A DNA stretch of 64,000 nt from Promicromonospora sp. Populi (GCF_041081105.1 NZ_CP163528.1:3038001-3102000); one strand, 5' to 3'. Shown: positions 15,823-25,566, counted from the stretch's first letter. A program made the numbers and translations. Notes: generated from the letters alone by a model not told the origin.

Positions 15823-18498
15823 CTACGGCGTGAGGATGAGCTCGTCCACCTGCGCGGCGTCGACCGCCTCGGGGCTGGACGGCCACGCGAAGGTCTCCCC
15901 CGTCGCCCAGGCCTCGAGCTGGTCGTCGTAGTGCTCGGAGGCCGGGTGTCCGGACGCACCGGTCACGACCACCCAGGTGGAGGCGTCGAGGTCAGCGAGG
16001 TCGACGACCATGCGCATGGACGGGCCGCCGGTCACGTCGAAGCTGCCGCTGGCCGCGTCCCACGCCGTGGCGTTCACGATCGAGGAGCCACCCCCGACCC
16101 TGACCGGCGCCGGGTTCATGTACGCGGCGATCGGGACGGGGATGCCCTGCCCGCCGAGCACCAGGTGCTTCAGCCTGAGCTGGTGCAGCGTGCCCCACTC
16201 CCAGTCGCTGGTGTCCTTGCCGAGCTCGACCGTGAGGTCCTGGCGCGCGCTGACCATGGCCTCGGTGAGCACCTGGTCACGGCTCTCCACCACGGCGACC
16301 GTGGACGCGTCGTCCCAGTACGGGTCGTTGGGGTTGTCGAGCATGCCCTGGATCACGGCGAGCCAGCGGCTGCTGCCGTCGGGCCACATGGACTCCGGCA
16401 GCTCGTCGTTGAAGGTGATCTCCAGCAGGTTGCGCCACACGGCCGCGAAGTAGGCGGCCGCCGCGGAGTCCTCGTCCATGACGTTGTCCCAGTCGTCCAG
16501 GAGGACCTGGCCGTCCGAGTCGTAGCCGGCTGGGAGCTCGACCTCGCGTAGCACCGGCACCAGGGTGTCGGCGTACTGGCTCCACTGGTCAAGCTGGATC
16601 TCTGACATGTCGTCGGCCGTGAGCACGCGGCCCTCGGCGACGATCTCGGTGAGCAGCGTGCGGATGCGCTCCGACCGGTACCCGTAGTCCCAGTCGCGCG
16701 TGAGATAGGGCCCGGTACCCCCGGGCAGCACCGCCTGGTTGGCCGCGACGATGAACCCCTCCTCGGGGTCCACGACGCCCGGCATCTGCTCCGGGGCAAC
16801 GTAGCCGGTCCAGTCGTAGCGGGCGTCCCAGCCCGGGCGCGGCCACGAGCCGTCGGACTCCACCGCACCGGGCACGATGGCGCGCACCGGCACCTTGCCC
16901 GGAGCCTGGTAGCCGATGTGCCCGTCGGTGGTGGCGAACACGATGTTCTGCGCCGGGACCTCGAACCTCGTGGCCGCCGCCTGCATGTCCTCCGGCGTGC
17001 TGGCGACGTTCATGTCGAACACGGCGTCGGCGGTGTGGCCGGGCTCGAGCGCGGTCCACTGCAGCGAGATCTCGTACTGGCCCAGCTCGGTGCCGGTCTC
17101 CGTGGGCGAGCCGCGCACCGCATCCATCTCGGTCTCGCCCATGACGGACGAGATGATCGGGCCGTGCACGGTTCGCCGCACCTCGAGGTCGACCGGGCTG
17201 CCGCCGTCGACCCGGATCACCTCGGTCTCCGTCTCCATGTCGACCCACTCGTCCGCGCCGCGCAGGTAGGTGTCGTTGCGGACGCGCTCGATGAAGAAGT
17301 CGGTGACGTCGGCGCCCATGTTGGTCAGGCCCCACGCGATGTCGGCGTTGTGCCCGATGATCACGCCGGGGAACCCGGAGAAGGAGAACCCGGACACGTC
17401 GAAGGGGCACTCCGGACCCACCGTGTTGCAGTGCAGGCCCACCTGGGCCCAGATGCCAGGCGCGGCGAGCGAGAGGTGCGGGTCGTTGGCCAGCAGCGGC
17501 ATACCGGACTCCGTGTACTCGCCCGATACCGCCCACGAGTTCGAGCCCGTGCTCGCGCCGCGCGCGATCTGCACGGGCACGGCGTCGAGCGCCCGCTGCG
17601 CGGCCTCGAGGGCCGCCGCGAGGTCCGGGCTCTCGTACACGTCCCCGGTGCCCGACGACGTCTGGGTCGCCGGGCTCTCCGGCGTCACCGGCGGGACGCC
17701 GGCCTCGGCGGGATCGAGGATCGTCGCGTTGCCCGTGCCCGAGTACGCGGGGAACAGCTCGGCGACGCGCGACGCGTCGTCGAGGGTGCTGTAGGCCAGG
17801 GCGCGGTCGAGCTCTTCGTTGTAGTTGCCGCGCAGGTCCCAGGCCATGGCCTTGAGCCAGGCGAGTGAGTCGATCGGGTCCCACGGCTCCGGCTCGTTCA
17901 CCTCGACGCTGATGTCGAGCACCGTGTACTCCACGGCCGTCTCGGCGGGGCTGCGGTTCGCGAGGTAGGCGTTCACGCCGTCCGCGTAGGCCTGCAGGTA
18001 CTGCCGGGTGTCGTCGTCGAGGATGTTGAACTCCTCCTCCGCGACGTGCCGCCAGCCGAACGTGCGGGTGACCATGTCGGCCTGGATCGCCTCGGCGTTG
18101 TTGCCCACGAGCTCGGCCAGGCGGCCTGCCGTGACGTGCCGGCGGTAGTCCATCTCGAAGAAGCGGTCCTGCGCGTGCACGTAGCCCTGCGCGCGGAACA
18201 GGTCTTCGGCCGAGTCGGCGTAGATCTGCGGCACGCCCTGGGCGTCGCGGCTGACGCGCACGTCCGAGCTGAGTCCCTCGACCTGCACCTCCCCGGAGAC
18301 CTCCGGGAGCGGACGGCGACCGGTGAACCAGCCGAAGGTCGTCAGCGCTACCAGCGCGAGCACCAGGATGACCGTGGTACCGACGATGAACTGGCGAACG
18401 CGGGTGGTTCGAGTGCGACGGCGCTTGGTGGGTCGCGCACCGTCGGAGGTGGCAGTTTCGGCGGGCTCTACGGGCTCGGCGGGAGTGGTCGCGGACAC
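15823..18498 (-). CDS. Penicillin acylase-family N-terminal nucleophile amidase
   Basis: An 891-residue precursor. A single membrane anchor lies at about 35-57 after a basic stretch, so the enzyme is probably exported and tethered. The alpha-chain region (VSRDAQGVPQIYADS, LFRAQGYVHAQDRFFEMD) is followed by a spacer. The beta-chain would begin at Ser319 in TGSNSWAVSG, the autocatalytic cleavage point and nucleophile. Later segments include NDPHL and the GLTNMGADVTDFF region. Members hydrolyse penicillins, acyl-homoserine lactones or other amides; the substrate cannot be told. The GTG at 18498 lies 7 nt after TAGTCT (leaderless). It is divergent from the FmdB gene. Confidence 0.88.
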   Translation of the reverse strand: MSATTPAEPVEPAETATSDGARPTKRRRTRTTRVRQFIVGTTVILVLALVALTTFGWFTGRRPLPEVSGEVQVEGLSSDVRVSRDAQGVPQIYADSAEDLFRAQGYVHAQDRFFEMDYRRHVTAGRLAELVGNNAEAIQADMVTRTFGWRHVAEEEFNILDDDTRQYLQAYADGVNAYLANRSPAETAVEYTVLDISVEVNEPEPWDPIDSLAWLKAMAWDLRGNYNEELDRALAYSTLDDASRVAELFPAYSGTGNATILDPAEAGVPPVTPESPATQTSSGTGDVYESPDLAAALEAAQRALDAVPVQIARGASTGSNSWAVSGEYTESGMPLLANDPHLSLAAPGIWAQVGLHCNTVGPECPFDVSGFSFSGFPGVIIGHNADIAWGLTNMGADVTDFFIERVRNDTYLRGADEWVDMETETEVIRVDGGSPVDLEVRRTVHGPIISSVMGETEMDAVRGSPTETGTELGQYEISLQWTALEPGHTADAVFDMNVASTPEDMQAAATRFEVPAQNIVFATTDGHIGYQAPGKVPVRAIVPGAVESDGSWPRPGWDARYDWTGYVAPEQMPGVVDPEEGFIVAANQAVLPGGTGPYLTRDWDYGYRSERIRTLLTEIVAEGRVLTADDMSEIQLDQWSQYADTLVPVLREVELPAGYDSDGQVLLDDWDNVMDEDSAAAAYFAAVWRNLLEITFNDELPESMWPDGSSRWLAVIQGMLDNPNDPYWDDASTVAVVESRDQVLTEAMVSARQDLTVELGKDTSDWEWGTLHQLRLKHLVLGGQGIPVPIAAYMNPAPVRVGGGSSIVNATAWDAASGSFDVTGGPSMRMVVDLADLDASTWVVVTGASGHPASEHYDDQLEAWATGETFAWPSSPEAVDAAQVDELILTP

Positions 18499-18683
18499 GC
18501 AGTGGAGACTACCGCCCGCCCCTGGACATGAGTGAACCCACCTGGGTGAACACACTCAGGAGAAGCTGGGACTATCCCCCGTCGCTCGACCGTTACTATT
18601 GGCACTCGGAAACCCCGACTGCCAGAGCCGGTCCCGGTGAGCGCGCGACGCCCCGGCCGACCTGACGTCCAAGAGGAGTGCAC

Positions 18684-19055
18684 GTGCCCACCTACGCGTA
18701 CCGGTGTGCCGACTGCGGCCACGCATTCGACATCCACCAGGAGTTCAGCGACTCTTCGCTGACCGTCTGCCCCGAGTGCCAGGGCAAGCTGCGGAAGGTC
18801 TTCAGTTCCGTCGGCGTCACCTTCAAGGGCTCCGGCTTCTACCGCACGGACTCGCGCAGCACGTCGACGACCAGCACGCTCAAGCCCGGCAAGACTGAGT
18901 CCTCGTCGGACTCGTCCTCTTCTTCCTCGGGATCCTCTGGGACTTCGGGCGGGTCGTCCTCGGGCGACTCGGGGTCGTCGTCCTCCGGTTCGACGTCGAG
19001 CTCCTCCGGCTCCTCGTCGAGCACGTCGAGCACGTCAAAGGCCGCCTCGGCCTGA
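18684..19055 (+). CDS. FmdB-family zinc-ribbon protein with serine-rich tail
   Basis: A 123-residue protein. The first 60 residues form an FmdB-type zinc ribbon with two CxxC pairs (CADC and CPEC). From about residue 72 the sequence is a low-complexity tail of serine, glycine and threonine. The mycobacterial relative Rv0991c, beside the cyclo-ligase gene, has been described as a redox-regulated chaperone. I prefer the GTG at 18684 because AGAGGAG precedes it; a GTG six bases earlier overlaps that site. Confidence 0.82.
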   Translation: MPTYAYRCADCGHAFDIHQEFSDSSLTVCPECQGKLRKVFSSVGVTFKGSGFYRTDSRSTSTTSTLKPGKTESSSDSSSSSSGSSGTSGGSSSGDSGSSSSGSTSSSSGSSSSTSSTSKAASA

Positions 19056-19485
19056 TCGCCGTCGGGCCGCGTGCCCGGGTCAGCGGTCCCCTTTTCGGTC
19101 TGTTGCTGCCGACCGGCGCTGACTTCGGTCCCTTGCTACCGACCAGATCCTCACTTCGGTCGGTTGCTCTGAGATCGGTCCGTTAATTGACCGATCTCAG
19201 AGCAACCGACCGAAGTCGCGAACGCGATGAGGCAAGTGACCGAAGTCGCCGATCGCCGGCATCGTCGCGGCGCGTCGGACCGAACTCAACTTCATGGCCG
19301 CAGATGCACTGCCCCTGCCGGCCCACCACCCCGCGTCGATCCGAGATTCCCTGGCCGGGTTCAGCGACCCGCTCGACGGGTTCCAGCGGCGCGAGCTTGA
19401 CCACAGGTGGCGTCTTCCCGTCGTCGTGCACAGGTTGTTCGACGACGGCGCGGCGACCCCACTCCGGCGGCCTAGCGTCGCGGGC
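19056..19485. repeat. 28-bp inverted repeat and TTCGGTC repeats
   Basis: This gap of 430 bp has no convincing gene. At 19153-19216 a perfect 28-bp inverted repeat flanks an 8-nt AT-rich loop (CGTTAATT). Before it, related units such as CGGTCTGTTGCTGCCGACC and CGGTCCCTTGCTACCGACC occur at about 19095-19145. A further GACCGAAGTCG copy follows at about 19231-19241. The remainder up to 19485 shows nothing recognisable except the -10 TAGCGT of the next gene. Confidence 0.7.
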
Positions 19486-20280
19486 ATGGGACTTCTCGAC
19501 ACGATCACCAAGCCGGCCGCACCGGGACGGCGGCTCCATCCGGGATTTCCAGGGCCCCTCGATCCAGGAGGACCAGGTCCTGAAGGGTCCAGTCCGGGAG
19601 GGCCCGGTCCTGGAGGGCTCCGTTCGCCTCGGCTCCGGCGCGCGCGGCGCATGCTGTGGCGCTGGCGCTTCGCCCTCGCGGCCGCCATGTTCGGGCTCGC
19701 GGTCGCCCTGACCTTGCACGTCCTGCGCCCGCCGCCACCCCCGACCGTCGACGTGGCGGTCACGGCCCGCCCCGTCGCGGCGGGCACGGAGCTGACCCGG
19801 GACGACGTGCGAGTGCGCGCGATCGCGGCCGACGTCGCACCACCCGGCGCGGTACGCACCGTTCATGAGCTGCTGGGGCGCGCGGCGGTCGTCGGACTCC
19901 CGGCGGGTGCGCCGCTGCACGCCTCGCTCGTGTCCGACGACGGCGTATCCGCCGCCGCCCCGCGCGGCACCGTGGTGGTCCCGGTCCGGCTGTCCGACGG
20001 CGCGGTCGCCGCCCTCCTGCGCCCCGGCGACCGGGTGGATCTACTGGCAGGGGCGACGCCAGGGATCGAATCGGCCGGGGAGCCCCAGTACCTCGCCAGG
20101 AACGCGCTCGTGCTGCCGATCCCGGCCGAGCGCGAGCCGGAAAGTGCGGGCGGACTGCTGGGTCCGGCGTCGGACGGAGACGAGCCGGTCACGCTCGTCG
20201 CGGTAACCCCGAGGGACGCGCCGGAGCTGTCGGCAATATCGGGCTGGGGCTCGGTGACCGCGGTGCTGGTACCCCACTAA
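19486..20280 (+). CDS. SAF-domain protein, CpaB/RcpC-like
   Basis: A 264-residue protein with a proline- and glycine-rich N terminus, one transmembrane segment (about 60-80) and a SAF domain (TARPVAAGTELTRDDVRV, about 92-150). A C-terminal region resembles CpaB/RcpC of Flp pilus assembly. No other pilus genes are adjacent, so a pilus role is doubtful; isolated SAF proteins upstream of mscL are seen in actinobacteria as far as I recall. The ATG at 19486 lies 7 nt after TAGCGT (leaderless). Confidence 0.72.
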   Translation: MGLLDTITKPAAPGRRLHPGFPGPLDPGGPGPEGSSPGGPGPGGLRSPRLRRARRMLWRWRFALAAAMFGLAVALTLHVLRPPPPPTVDVAVTARPVAAGTELTRDDVRVRAIAADVAPPGAVRTVHELLGRAAVVGLPAGAPLHASLVSDDGVSAAAPRGTVVVPVRLSDGAVAALLRPGDRVDLLAGATPGIESAGEPQYLARNALVLPIPAEREPESAGGLLGPASDGDEPVTLVAVTPRDAPELSAISGWGSVTAVLVPH

Positions 20281-20438
20281 TACAATGGGCAGGACTCGGG
20301 CGTATTTGCGGCGCAATGCCGCCAATTTGGCTGAATGTCGCGTCGACGTGCGCTGAACCGGATTTTCCGCCACAATCCCCTTCGAGGTCTCGGCTGACGC
20401 CGAACCACACCAAACGTCAAAGAGATCCAGGGGGATCC

Positions 20439-20852
20439 ATGCGCGACCTGCTCACCGGCTTCAAAGACTTCATCGCTCGCGGCAACGTGATCGACCTCGC
20501 CGTCGGTATCGCGATCGGCACCGCCTTCACGGCCGTCGTCGCGGGGCTGCTCAACGGCATCATCAACCCGTTGATCGCCGCGATCTTCGGGCAGCCGAAC
20601 ATCTCCGGTGTCGGCCAGTTCACGCTCAACAATGCCGACTTCAGCATCGGCCTGTTCCTCCAGGCGTTGCTCAACTTCCTCATCGTCGCGGCAGCGATCT
20701 ACTTCCTTGTTGTCATTCCGATCAACAAGCTGCAGTCCCTGCGCAAGCCCGCGGAGGAGGAAGCCGTCGAGGAGGCCCTCGACGAGCAGGTTGTGCTCCT
20801 CACCGAGATCCGCGACCTGCTCCGTAGCCAGGCCGGCTCGCAGCCCCGCTGA
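20439..20852 (+). CDS. mscL: Large-conductance mechanosensitive channel MscL
   Basis: A 137-residue channel that opens at high membrane tension during hypo-osmotic shock. The N-terminal amphipathic segment LLTGFKDFIARGNVIDLAVG and first pore helix are typical. A second helix (about 70-95) and a charged C-terminal helix ending in EIRDLLRSQ follow. The ATG at 20439 is preceded by CCAGGGGGATCC. It is close to the SAF gene but has a 158-bp leader that may hold its own promoter. Confidence 0.95.
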   Translation: MRDLLTGFKDFIARGNVIDLAVGIAIGTAFTAVVAGLLNGIINPLIAAIFGQPNISGVGQFTLNNADFSIGLFLQALLNFLIVAAAIYFLVVIPINKLQSLRKPAEEEAVEEALDEQVVLLTEIRDLLRSQAGSQPR

Positions 20853-20908
20853 GCCCAGCCGCCCGGTTCTGCGCGCGACCTCGGAATGTGGGCGCGCCGC
20901 GAACTTCA

Positions 20909-20968
20909 GGAGATCGGTAAAAAGGTCAGGTGACCGGCAACCCGCCGATCACCTGACCTTTTGCCGAT
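20909..20968. terminator. Long hairpin between mscL and a convergent gene
   Basis: A stem of about 21 bp with one bulge and one mismatch (GATCGG.AAAAGGTCAGGTGA) surrounds a 15-nt loop. It is A-rich on one side and T-rich on the other, so each strand has a short U-run within the stem. It probably serves as terminator in both directions. Confidence 0.6.
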
Positions 20969-21023
20969 CACCCGGTGCCTCACCCAACCGGCCTCACCCA
21001 GCCGGGCCTCACCCAGCCGGGCC

Positions 21024-21281
21024 TCAGCCCCAGTGCGGCGGGACGTCGCGGCGGAGCTGGTCATCGTTGGAGCCGTGACCGGAGTCGGCCGAGGCTCCGC
21101 CGTCGGAACCCTCGGTCCAGCCGGCCGGGCGCTCGTCGGCGCTGACGCCCAGCACGGCCTCGCGCTCGGTCCCGCGCCGCACGACACGCCGGGGCCCCCG
21201 GCGCCGCGGGGCGGCTGCGCTCAGTGTCGGGGCGTCGTCGCCCGGCGCCGGGTCGGCCGGCTTGTTCTCGGACTCGCTCAC
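21024..21281 (-). CDS. Small hydrophilic protein, unknown
   Basis: An 85-residue polar protein (Pro-, Asp-, Arg- and Gly-rich, without membrane segments) with no motif I recognise. The GTG at 21281 lies 6 nt after CACAAT, the same arrangement as the cyclo-ligase gene, which favours a real leaderless gene. It follows the large helicase-like gene on the same strand after 37 bp. Confidence 0.5.
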   Translation of the reverse strand: MSESENKPADPAPGDDAPTLSAAAPRRRGPRRVVRRGTEREAVLGVSADERPAGWTEGSDGGASADSGHGSNDDQLRRDVPPHWG

Positions 21282-21318
21282 CCCACCATTGTGACCCCCA
21301 CGCGAGCCAGCGCCGGAC

Positions 21319-24300
21319 TCAGCCGTCCAGGACCTCCGGGACGATGAGCTCAGCCGCCGGTGCCACTCCGCCGGCCAGCCCCACCCGGGCGTCCCGCACG
21401 GACAGCACCACACGCCGCACCCGCTCGGCCTCGGCGTCCGGGTCCAGGAACGCGGCAGCGGACCACACCTGCGCCACCACCCAGCCGAGGCGTTCGAGCC
21501 GCTCGGCGAGCTGCCGGTCGCGCACGCGGATGGAGGGCTCGGCCACGTAGGCGGCGTCGTCGGTCAGGACGGCCACGAGCAGCTCGCCTGGCAGGTCGGG
21601 GTGGCCCACCGCGAGCGGGATCCGGTCGCTGCCGGGGAGCCCGTAGTCGGTCTCGACCACGAGGCCCGAACGCCACAGCCGCTCCCCCAGGTCCACGACG
21701 AGCCGGTCGACGGACCGCGCCACGTCAACGCCGTTGCCGATCTCCACCTGGTCCGCGAGGCCCGAGCGCTCCTCGGCGAAGGCCAGCACCCGCGCCAGCA
21801 TCTGGGGCCCTGGCCCGCGCAACCGCTCCGGGTCGAGATCGGCGGCCGGGAAGCAGGACACCACGTGCAGCCGCTTGCGCGCTGCCCCCAGCGAGCCGAG
21901 CAGCATCGCGTCGCCGCCGCCCTCGCCGAGCACGCCGAACCGGTGCAGCACGCGGCCGTGCGGCGTCCGCCCGAACCCGAGGGTCAGCACTATCGTGTCG
22001 CGCGCCAGCCCGGCCACGCCCGTGACGTCGGCGACCACCACCGGCTCGGGCCGCGACCCCGCGAAGAACGGCGCCAGCGCCGGGTTGCCCCGCACCTCCG
22101 CGAGCAGCCGCTCGCGGATGCGGTCGGCGTGCGCGGCGGTGACGGTGACGATGCCGAAGGTCTCCTCCGGCCGGGTCATCGCGTGCTCGATCGCGAGGTC
22201 GACAACCCGTTCCACCTCGGCGTTCGTCGACTCGACGGTGCCTGAGACGGGGTCGGGCATGCCGGTCCCGTCCACCAGCGAGAAGTGCACGAGCGCCTCG
22301 GTGCGCGGCACCGGCGCCGGCCGCATGATGCCCTCGTAACCGTGCTCGGCCAGCAGTCCGGTCAGCCGCGGGTCGCGCTGCGCGGGCTCCGGCCGCAGCG
22401 TGACGTGCGGCAGCAGCCGCGCAAGGTCTCGTACCGCGGTGCCTGACGCCGATCGCGGGTCGCCCACCACCACGATCTGCCGGCCACGGGCCAGCGCGGG
22501 CACAACCACCTCGACCGGCACGTGCTGCACGGCGTCGAGGATCACCAGGTCCGCGCTGCGCTCGGCGGGCAGCAGGTGCGGCACCATCGTCGGCGTGGAG
22601 ACCCAGGTGGGCCGCAGCCGCCGCACGGTCGAGCCGCGCCCGGACACGAGGTCGCGCATCGAGGTCAGCCCGCCCTCCACGAGCGTGGCGTAGAGCGCCT
22701 CGGCGTCCTCCCGCTCGTCGCGCATCGCGGCACCGAGGTGCGCGCGCACCGCCGCCCGCACGGGCGCGGACAGCGAGTCGATGTGCCTGCGGTCGAGCTC
22801 ACGGAACCGCCTGGCGAGAGCGTCCAGCCCGGCGCCGTCCTGCCCGGCAAGGTATGGCTCGGTGGCCAGGATCTGCTCGAACACCGACGACCACCACGAC
22901 AGCTCCAGCTCGGGCCCCACGAGGTCGGCCTCCACGCGGCGCTCAGCGACGTCGTCGACCAGCTCGTCGAGCCCGGCCGCGCGCAGCCGCCGCAGCACCG
23001 CGGTCCGCTCGGGCAGCTGGGCCAGCGCCTCTTCCGTCTCCGCGAGGGAGGCGAGCCGCTGGAGCAGGGCGAACAGGTCAAGGTCGAGCAGCCCGCCGCC
23101 CGCTTGCGAGGAGCGCAGCACGGGTTCGAGCGCTTCCAGGTCGATGCGCACGGCCTCGTAGGTCTCCTCGACGCCGGCCAGGCCCTCGGGGAGCGTGGGC
23201 CAGCCGCCGCGCGGGCACTGCGTCTGCCACACCTCACGCTGCCGCTGCACCTCGACGAGGGCCGCGTGCATGTCCGGCACGCGGACTCCCGGCCGCACCA
23301 TCTCGCGGGCGCGCCGCTTGAGCCGACGCCGCTCCAGCCAGCCCATCTCGATGCCCTGGTCGGCGCGCGTCCGGTTCGACGCGGTGGCCTGCACCAGGTC
23401 GGCGGCGGTGCGCTCGAAGACCATCGGCTGGAACACGTCGAGCGTGCCCCGCATGCCGCCGAGCATCGCCAGCTGGTCGCCCCACTGGTGCGCCGTCGAC
23501 GCCTCGACCAGGCCCGTCACCTTCGAGACGTACTCGATCTGCTTGCGCAGCTCCGGCAGGGTCTGCTCGACCAGCCGGGTGACCCGCACGAGGGCGGCGC
23601 GCGCGTCGTCGTCGGTCAGGATGTGCGCACCGAACCAGGGGCTCGCCGCCGACCTCAGGGTGAACGCCCCCAGCTCGGCCGCCCGCACGAGGTCGGCGGC
23701 GAGCTCAGCGCGCCGCTCGGTGCCCATGGCGAGGACCGCCTCTGGCCCGAGCCGCACCCGGGTCGCCGGGGCCGGCCGCTCGGACGTGAGCCGGGCGAGC
23801 GCCTGCAGGGCGTCGTAGGCGGAGACCCGCCACGGGTCGCGCACCCGGTGCAGCGCCTCGATATAACCCGCGAGCTGGGCCCGGGACCCGATCAGGGCGT
23901 CCCGGACGCGCGCCACGTCGTCGGCGTTGATCCGCTCCTGCGCGGGCGCCATCGCCTCCAGGAGGCGGCGCGAGGTCGAGGTGCGCCAGGTCGGCACGGG
24001 CGCGATGTCGAGCAGCAGCCCGCCCAGGCCGAGCGAGTCCAGCCGCGCGGCGAGCGCGTCGGTGGCCCGGCGGTGCCCCGGCACGTACAGCACGGACCGG
24101 CCGCTCGCGTTCGCCTCCGCGACGACGGCGGCCAGCGTGCCCGCGACGTCGGACCCCACCGGGGCGTCAACGAAGAGGTGGCTGCCCGTCGCGAGGGCGT
24201 CCACGACGTGCCGCTGGTGCGGGTCCAGGTCGCCGACACCGCGCTCGTGCACCGGGTCGGCGTCACCCACGCGGGGCTGGGGCAGCTCCACCTTCCCCAA

Positions 24301-25365
24301 CCGCGTCACTGACCTCTCCACGCCGCCGAGTGCCGAGACGACCTCGTGCTGGCGCAGGGCAGGGCCGAGCTCGTCGAGGTCGTCGACGAGCACCTGCCCC
24401 GGGTGCACAAACGTGCCCACCAGCACGCGCCGGTCCAGGTCGAAGTCGCCCAGCACCGCCGAGCCGAGGCTCGCCACCCGGTCCAGCACGTCCGTCGGGT
24501 TGAAACCGGCCAGCGTGAACGTCGCCTTGGCGAGCGCGACGGGGTCGATCAGGGCGCCGTGGGCGCGCAGCGTGCGCGCCACCACCGGGTTGATCTCGGC
24601 GGTGGACTCGAGCGTGATGTCGTAGTCGCCCTCGCCGTCGCTGCGCGGCGTGAGCATGACGGGCCGCAGGATGACCGGGGCGCGCACCACCCGCGGCTCG
24701 TTGGCATCCTCGTCGTCCGACGACGGCACGGGGCGCCCGGCCGGCATGGCCAGCGTCACGATCGGCACCGAACCGGTGAGGGCGGGGGCGTCGCCGTCGG
24801 CCCAGTCCTGCCCGGACACGGGTGCGGGCGCGGCGGGCGCGCTCGCCGGGCCGAGCACCCGGGTGATGGCCTCCATGTCGTTCGCATCGCCGCCGGTGGC
24901 CGGCCGCTCGGTCCAGGTCGCGACGCCGATCGCCAGGTAGGTGGGCGACACCCCGTAGCGCTGCGCATGCTCGGCGGAGCGCGCGGCGACCGCCCGGGCC
25001 CGACGTCGGGCGGCCGGCAGCGCGCCGGCCTCGCGCACGAGGTTGGACAGGCGGGTGGGCCGGCCGGCGAAGAGCTGGGCGACGCCCGAGGGGTGAGCCG
25101 CCGACAGGTCGATGACGGCCTCGCCGAGCAGTCCGACGTCGGCCAGGGACGATCCCCCGGCGAGCTGGACCAGCCCGGCGCGCCAGCGCGCGACCGACTC
25201 GGTCATGAGGTCCCGGGTGGTGTCCGGTGTGGACTCCGGTGCCTCCGACGCGGCCAGCTCGTCAGCCGGGTCCTCTGTCTCGTCCTTCAGCGCGGCCGAG
25301 AGCTCCTCGGACAGGTTGGCCGAGATCTCGGGGGCGGCTGCGGTCTGGCGGCGTGCAGCGTTCAC
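21319..25365 (-). CDS. Large helicase/nuclease-like protein, likely catalytically dead
   Basis: A 1348-residue protein laid out like the SF1 helicases that end in a Vsr/MTES_1575-type nuclease domain. Around residues 400-410 the expected Walker A reads DAPVGSDVAG without the GK[ST]. Around 935-950 the Walker B position reads LVILDAVQHVP, without the DE pair. A helicase-like stretch (GRQIVVVGDPRSASG) follows. The C-terminal domain (about 1235-1348) looks like the nuclease fold, but the expected Asp and Glu residues are replaced (IPLAVG, VAVLTDD). Central coiled-coil-like segments lie at about 560-800. The GTG at 25365 lies 7 nt after TAGCGT (leaderless). It is likely a structural or regulatory protein; function unknown. 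Confidence 0.65.
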   Translation of the reverse strand: MNAARRQTAAAPEISANLSEELSAALKDETEDPADELAASEAPESTPDTTRDLMTESVARWRAGLVQLAGGSSLADVGLLGEAVIDLSAAHPSGVAQLFAGRPTRLSNLVREAGALPAARRRARAVAARSAEHAQRYGVSPTYLAIGVATWTERPATGGDANDMEAITRVLGPASAPAAPAPVSGQDWADGDAPALTGSVPIVTLAMPAGRPVPSSDDEDANEPRVVRAPVILRPVMLTPRSDGEGDYDITLESTAEINPVVARTLRAHGALIDPVALAKATFTLAGFNPTDVLDRVASLGSAVLGDFDLDRRVLVGTFVHPGQVLVDDLDELGPALRQHEVVSALGGVERSVTRLGKVELPQPRVGDADPVHERGVGDLDPHQRHVVDALATGSHLFVDAPVGSDVAGTLAAVVAEANASGRSVLYVPGHRRATDALAARLDSLGLGGLLLDIAPVPTWRTSTSRRLLEAMAPAQERINADDVARVRDALIGSRAQLAGYIEALHRVRDPWRVSAYDALQALARLTSERPAPATRVRLGPEAVLAMGTERRAELAADLVRAAELGAFTLRSAASPWFGAHILTDDDARAALVRVTRLVEQTLPELRKQIEYVSKVTGLVEASTAHQWGDQLAMLGGMRGTLDVFQPMVFERTAADLVQATASNRTRADQGIEMGWLERRRLKRRAREMVRPGVRVPDMHAALVEVQRQREVWQTQCPRGGWPTLPEGLAGVEETYEAVRIDLEALEPVLRSSQAGGGLLDLDLFALLQRLASLAETEEALAQLPERTAVLRRLRAAGLDELVDDVAERRVEADLVGPELELSWWSSVFEQILATEPYLAGQDGAGLDALARRFRELDRRHIDSLSAPVRAAVRAHLGAAMRDEREDAEALYATLVEGGLTSMRDLVSGRGSTVRRLRPTWVSTPTMVPHLLPAERSADLVILDAVQHVPVEVVVPALARGRQIVVVGDPRSASGTAVRDLARLLPHVTLRPEPAQRDPRLTGLLAEHGYEGIMRPAPVPRTEALVHFSLVDGTGMPDPVSGTVESTNAEVERVVDLAIEHAMTRPEETFGIVTVTAAHADRIRERLLAEVRGNPALAPFFAGSRPEPVVVADVTGVAGLARDTIVLTLGFGRTPHGRVLHRFGVLGEGGGDAMLLGSLGAARKRLHVVSCFPAADLDPERLRGPGPQMLARVLAFAEERSGLADQVEIGNGVDVARSVDRLVVDLGERLWRSGLVVETDYGLPGSDRIPLAVGHPDLPGELLVAVLTDDAAYVAEPSIRVRDRQLAERLERLGWVVAQVWSAAAFLDPDAEAERVRRVVLSVRDARVGLAGGVAPAAELIVPEVLDG

Positions 25366-25460
25366 ACCCAGCACGCTAACCGGGCGGTGTCCGCAAGGGC
25401 CGGACGCCACGCCGCGCGACACGCCGGGCCCCCAGATCTCCCGGGCGTGTCGGGGTATGC

Positions 25461-25566
25461 AAAAGCCCCTTCGGCAGGGGGTCCGAAGGGGCTCAGCAGA
25501 CGGACCTAAGTCCGACGGGGTATGACAGTGCGCACCGCGCAGGGGGCGGGCGATGCGCACCGTCTC
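25461..25566 (-). ncRNA. 6C-like small RNA
   Basis: On the minus strand a strong promoter (TTGACG, 17 bp, CAGAAT at 25572-25577) is followed by about 105 nt. These hold a hairpin with stem GTGCGCA and a C-rich loop (CCGCCCCC), then a classical terminator hairpin, AGCCCCTTCGG pairing across a loop with five cytosines, followed by TTTT at 25461-25464. Two C-rich loops and a terminator are the hallmarks of the actinobacterial 6C RNA. The loops are slightly less pure than the textbook six cytosines, so I call it 6C-like. No ORF overlaps it. Confidence 0.7.
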
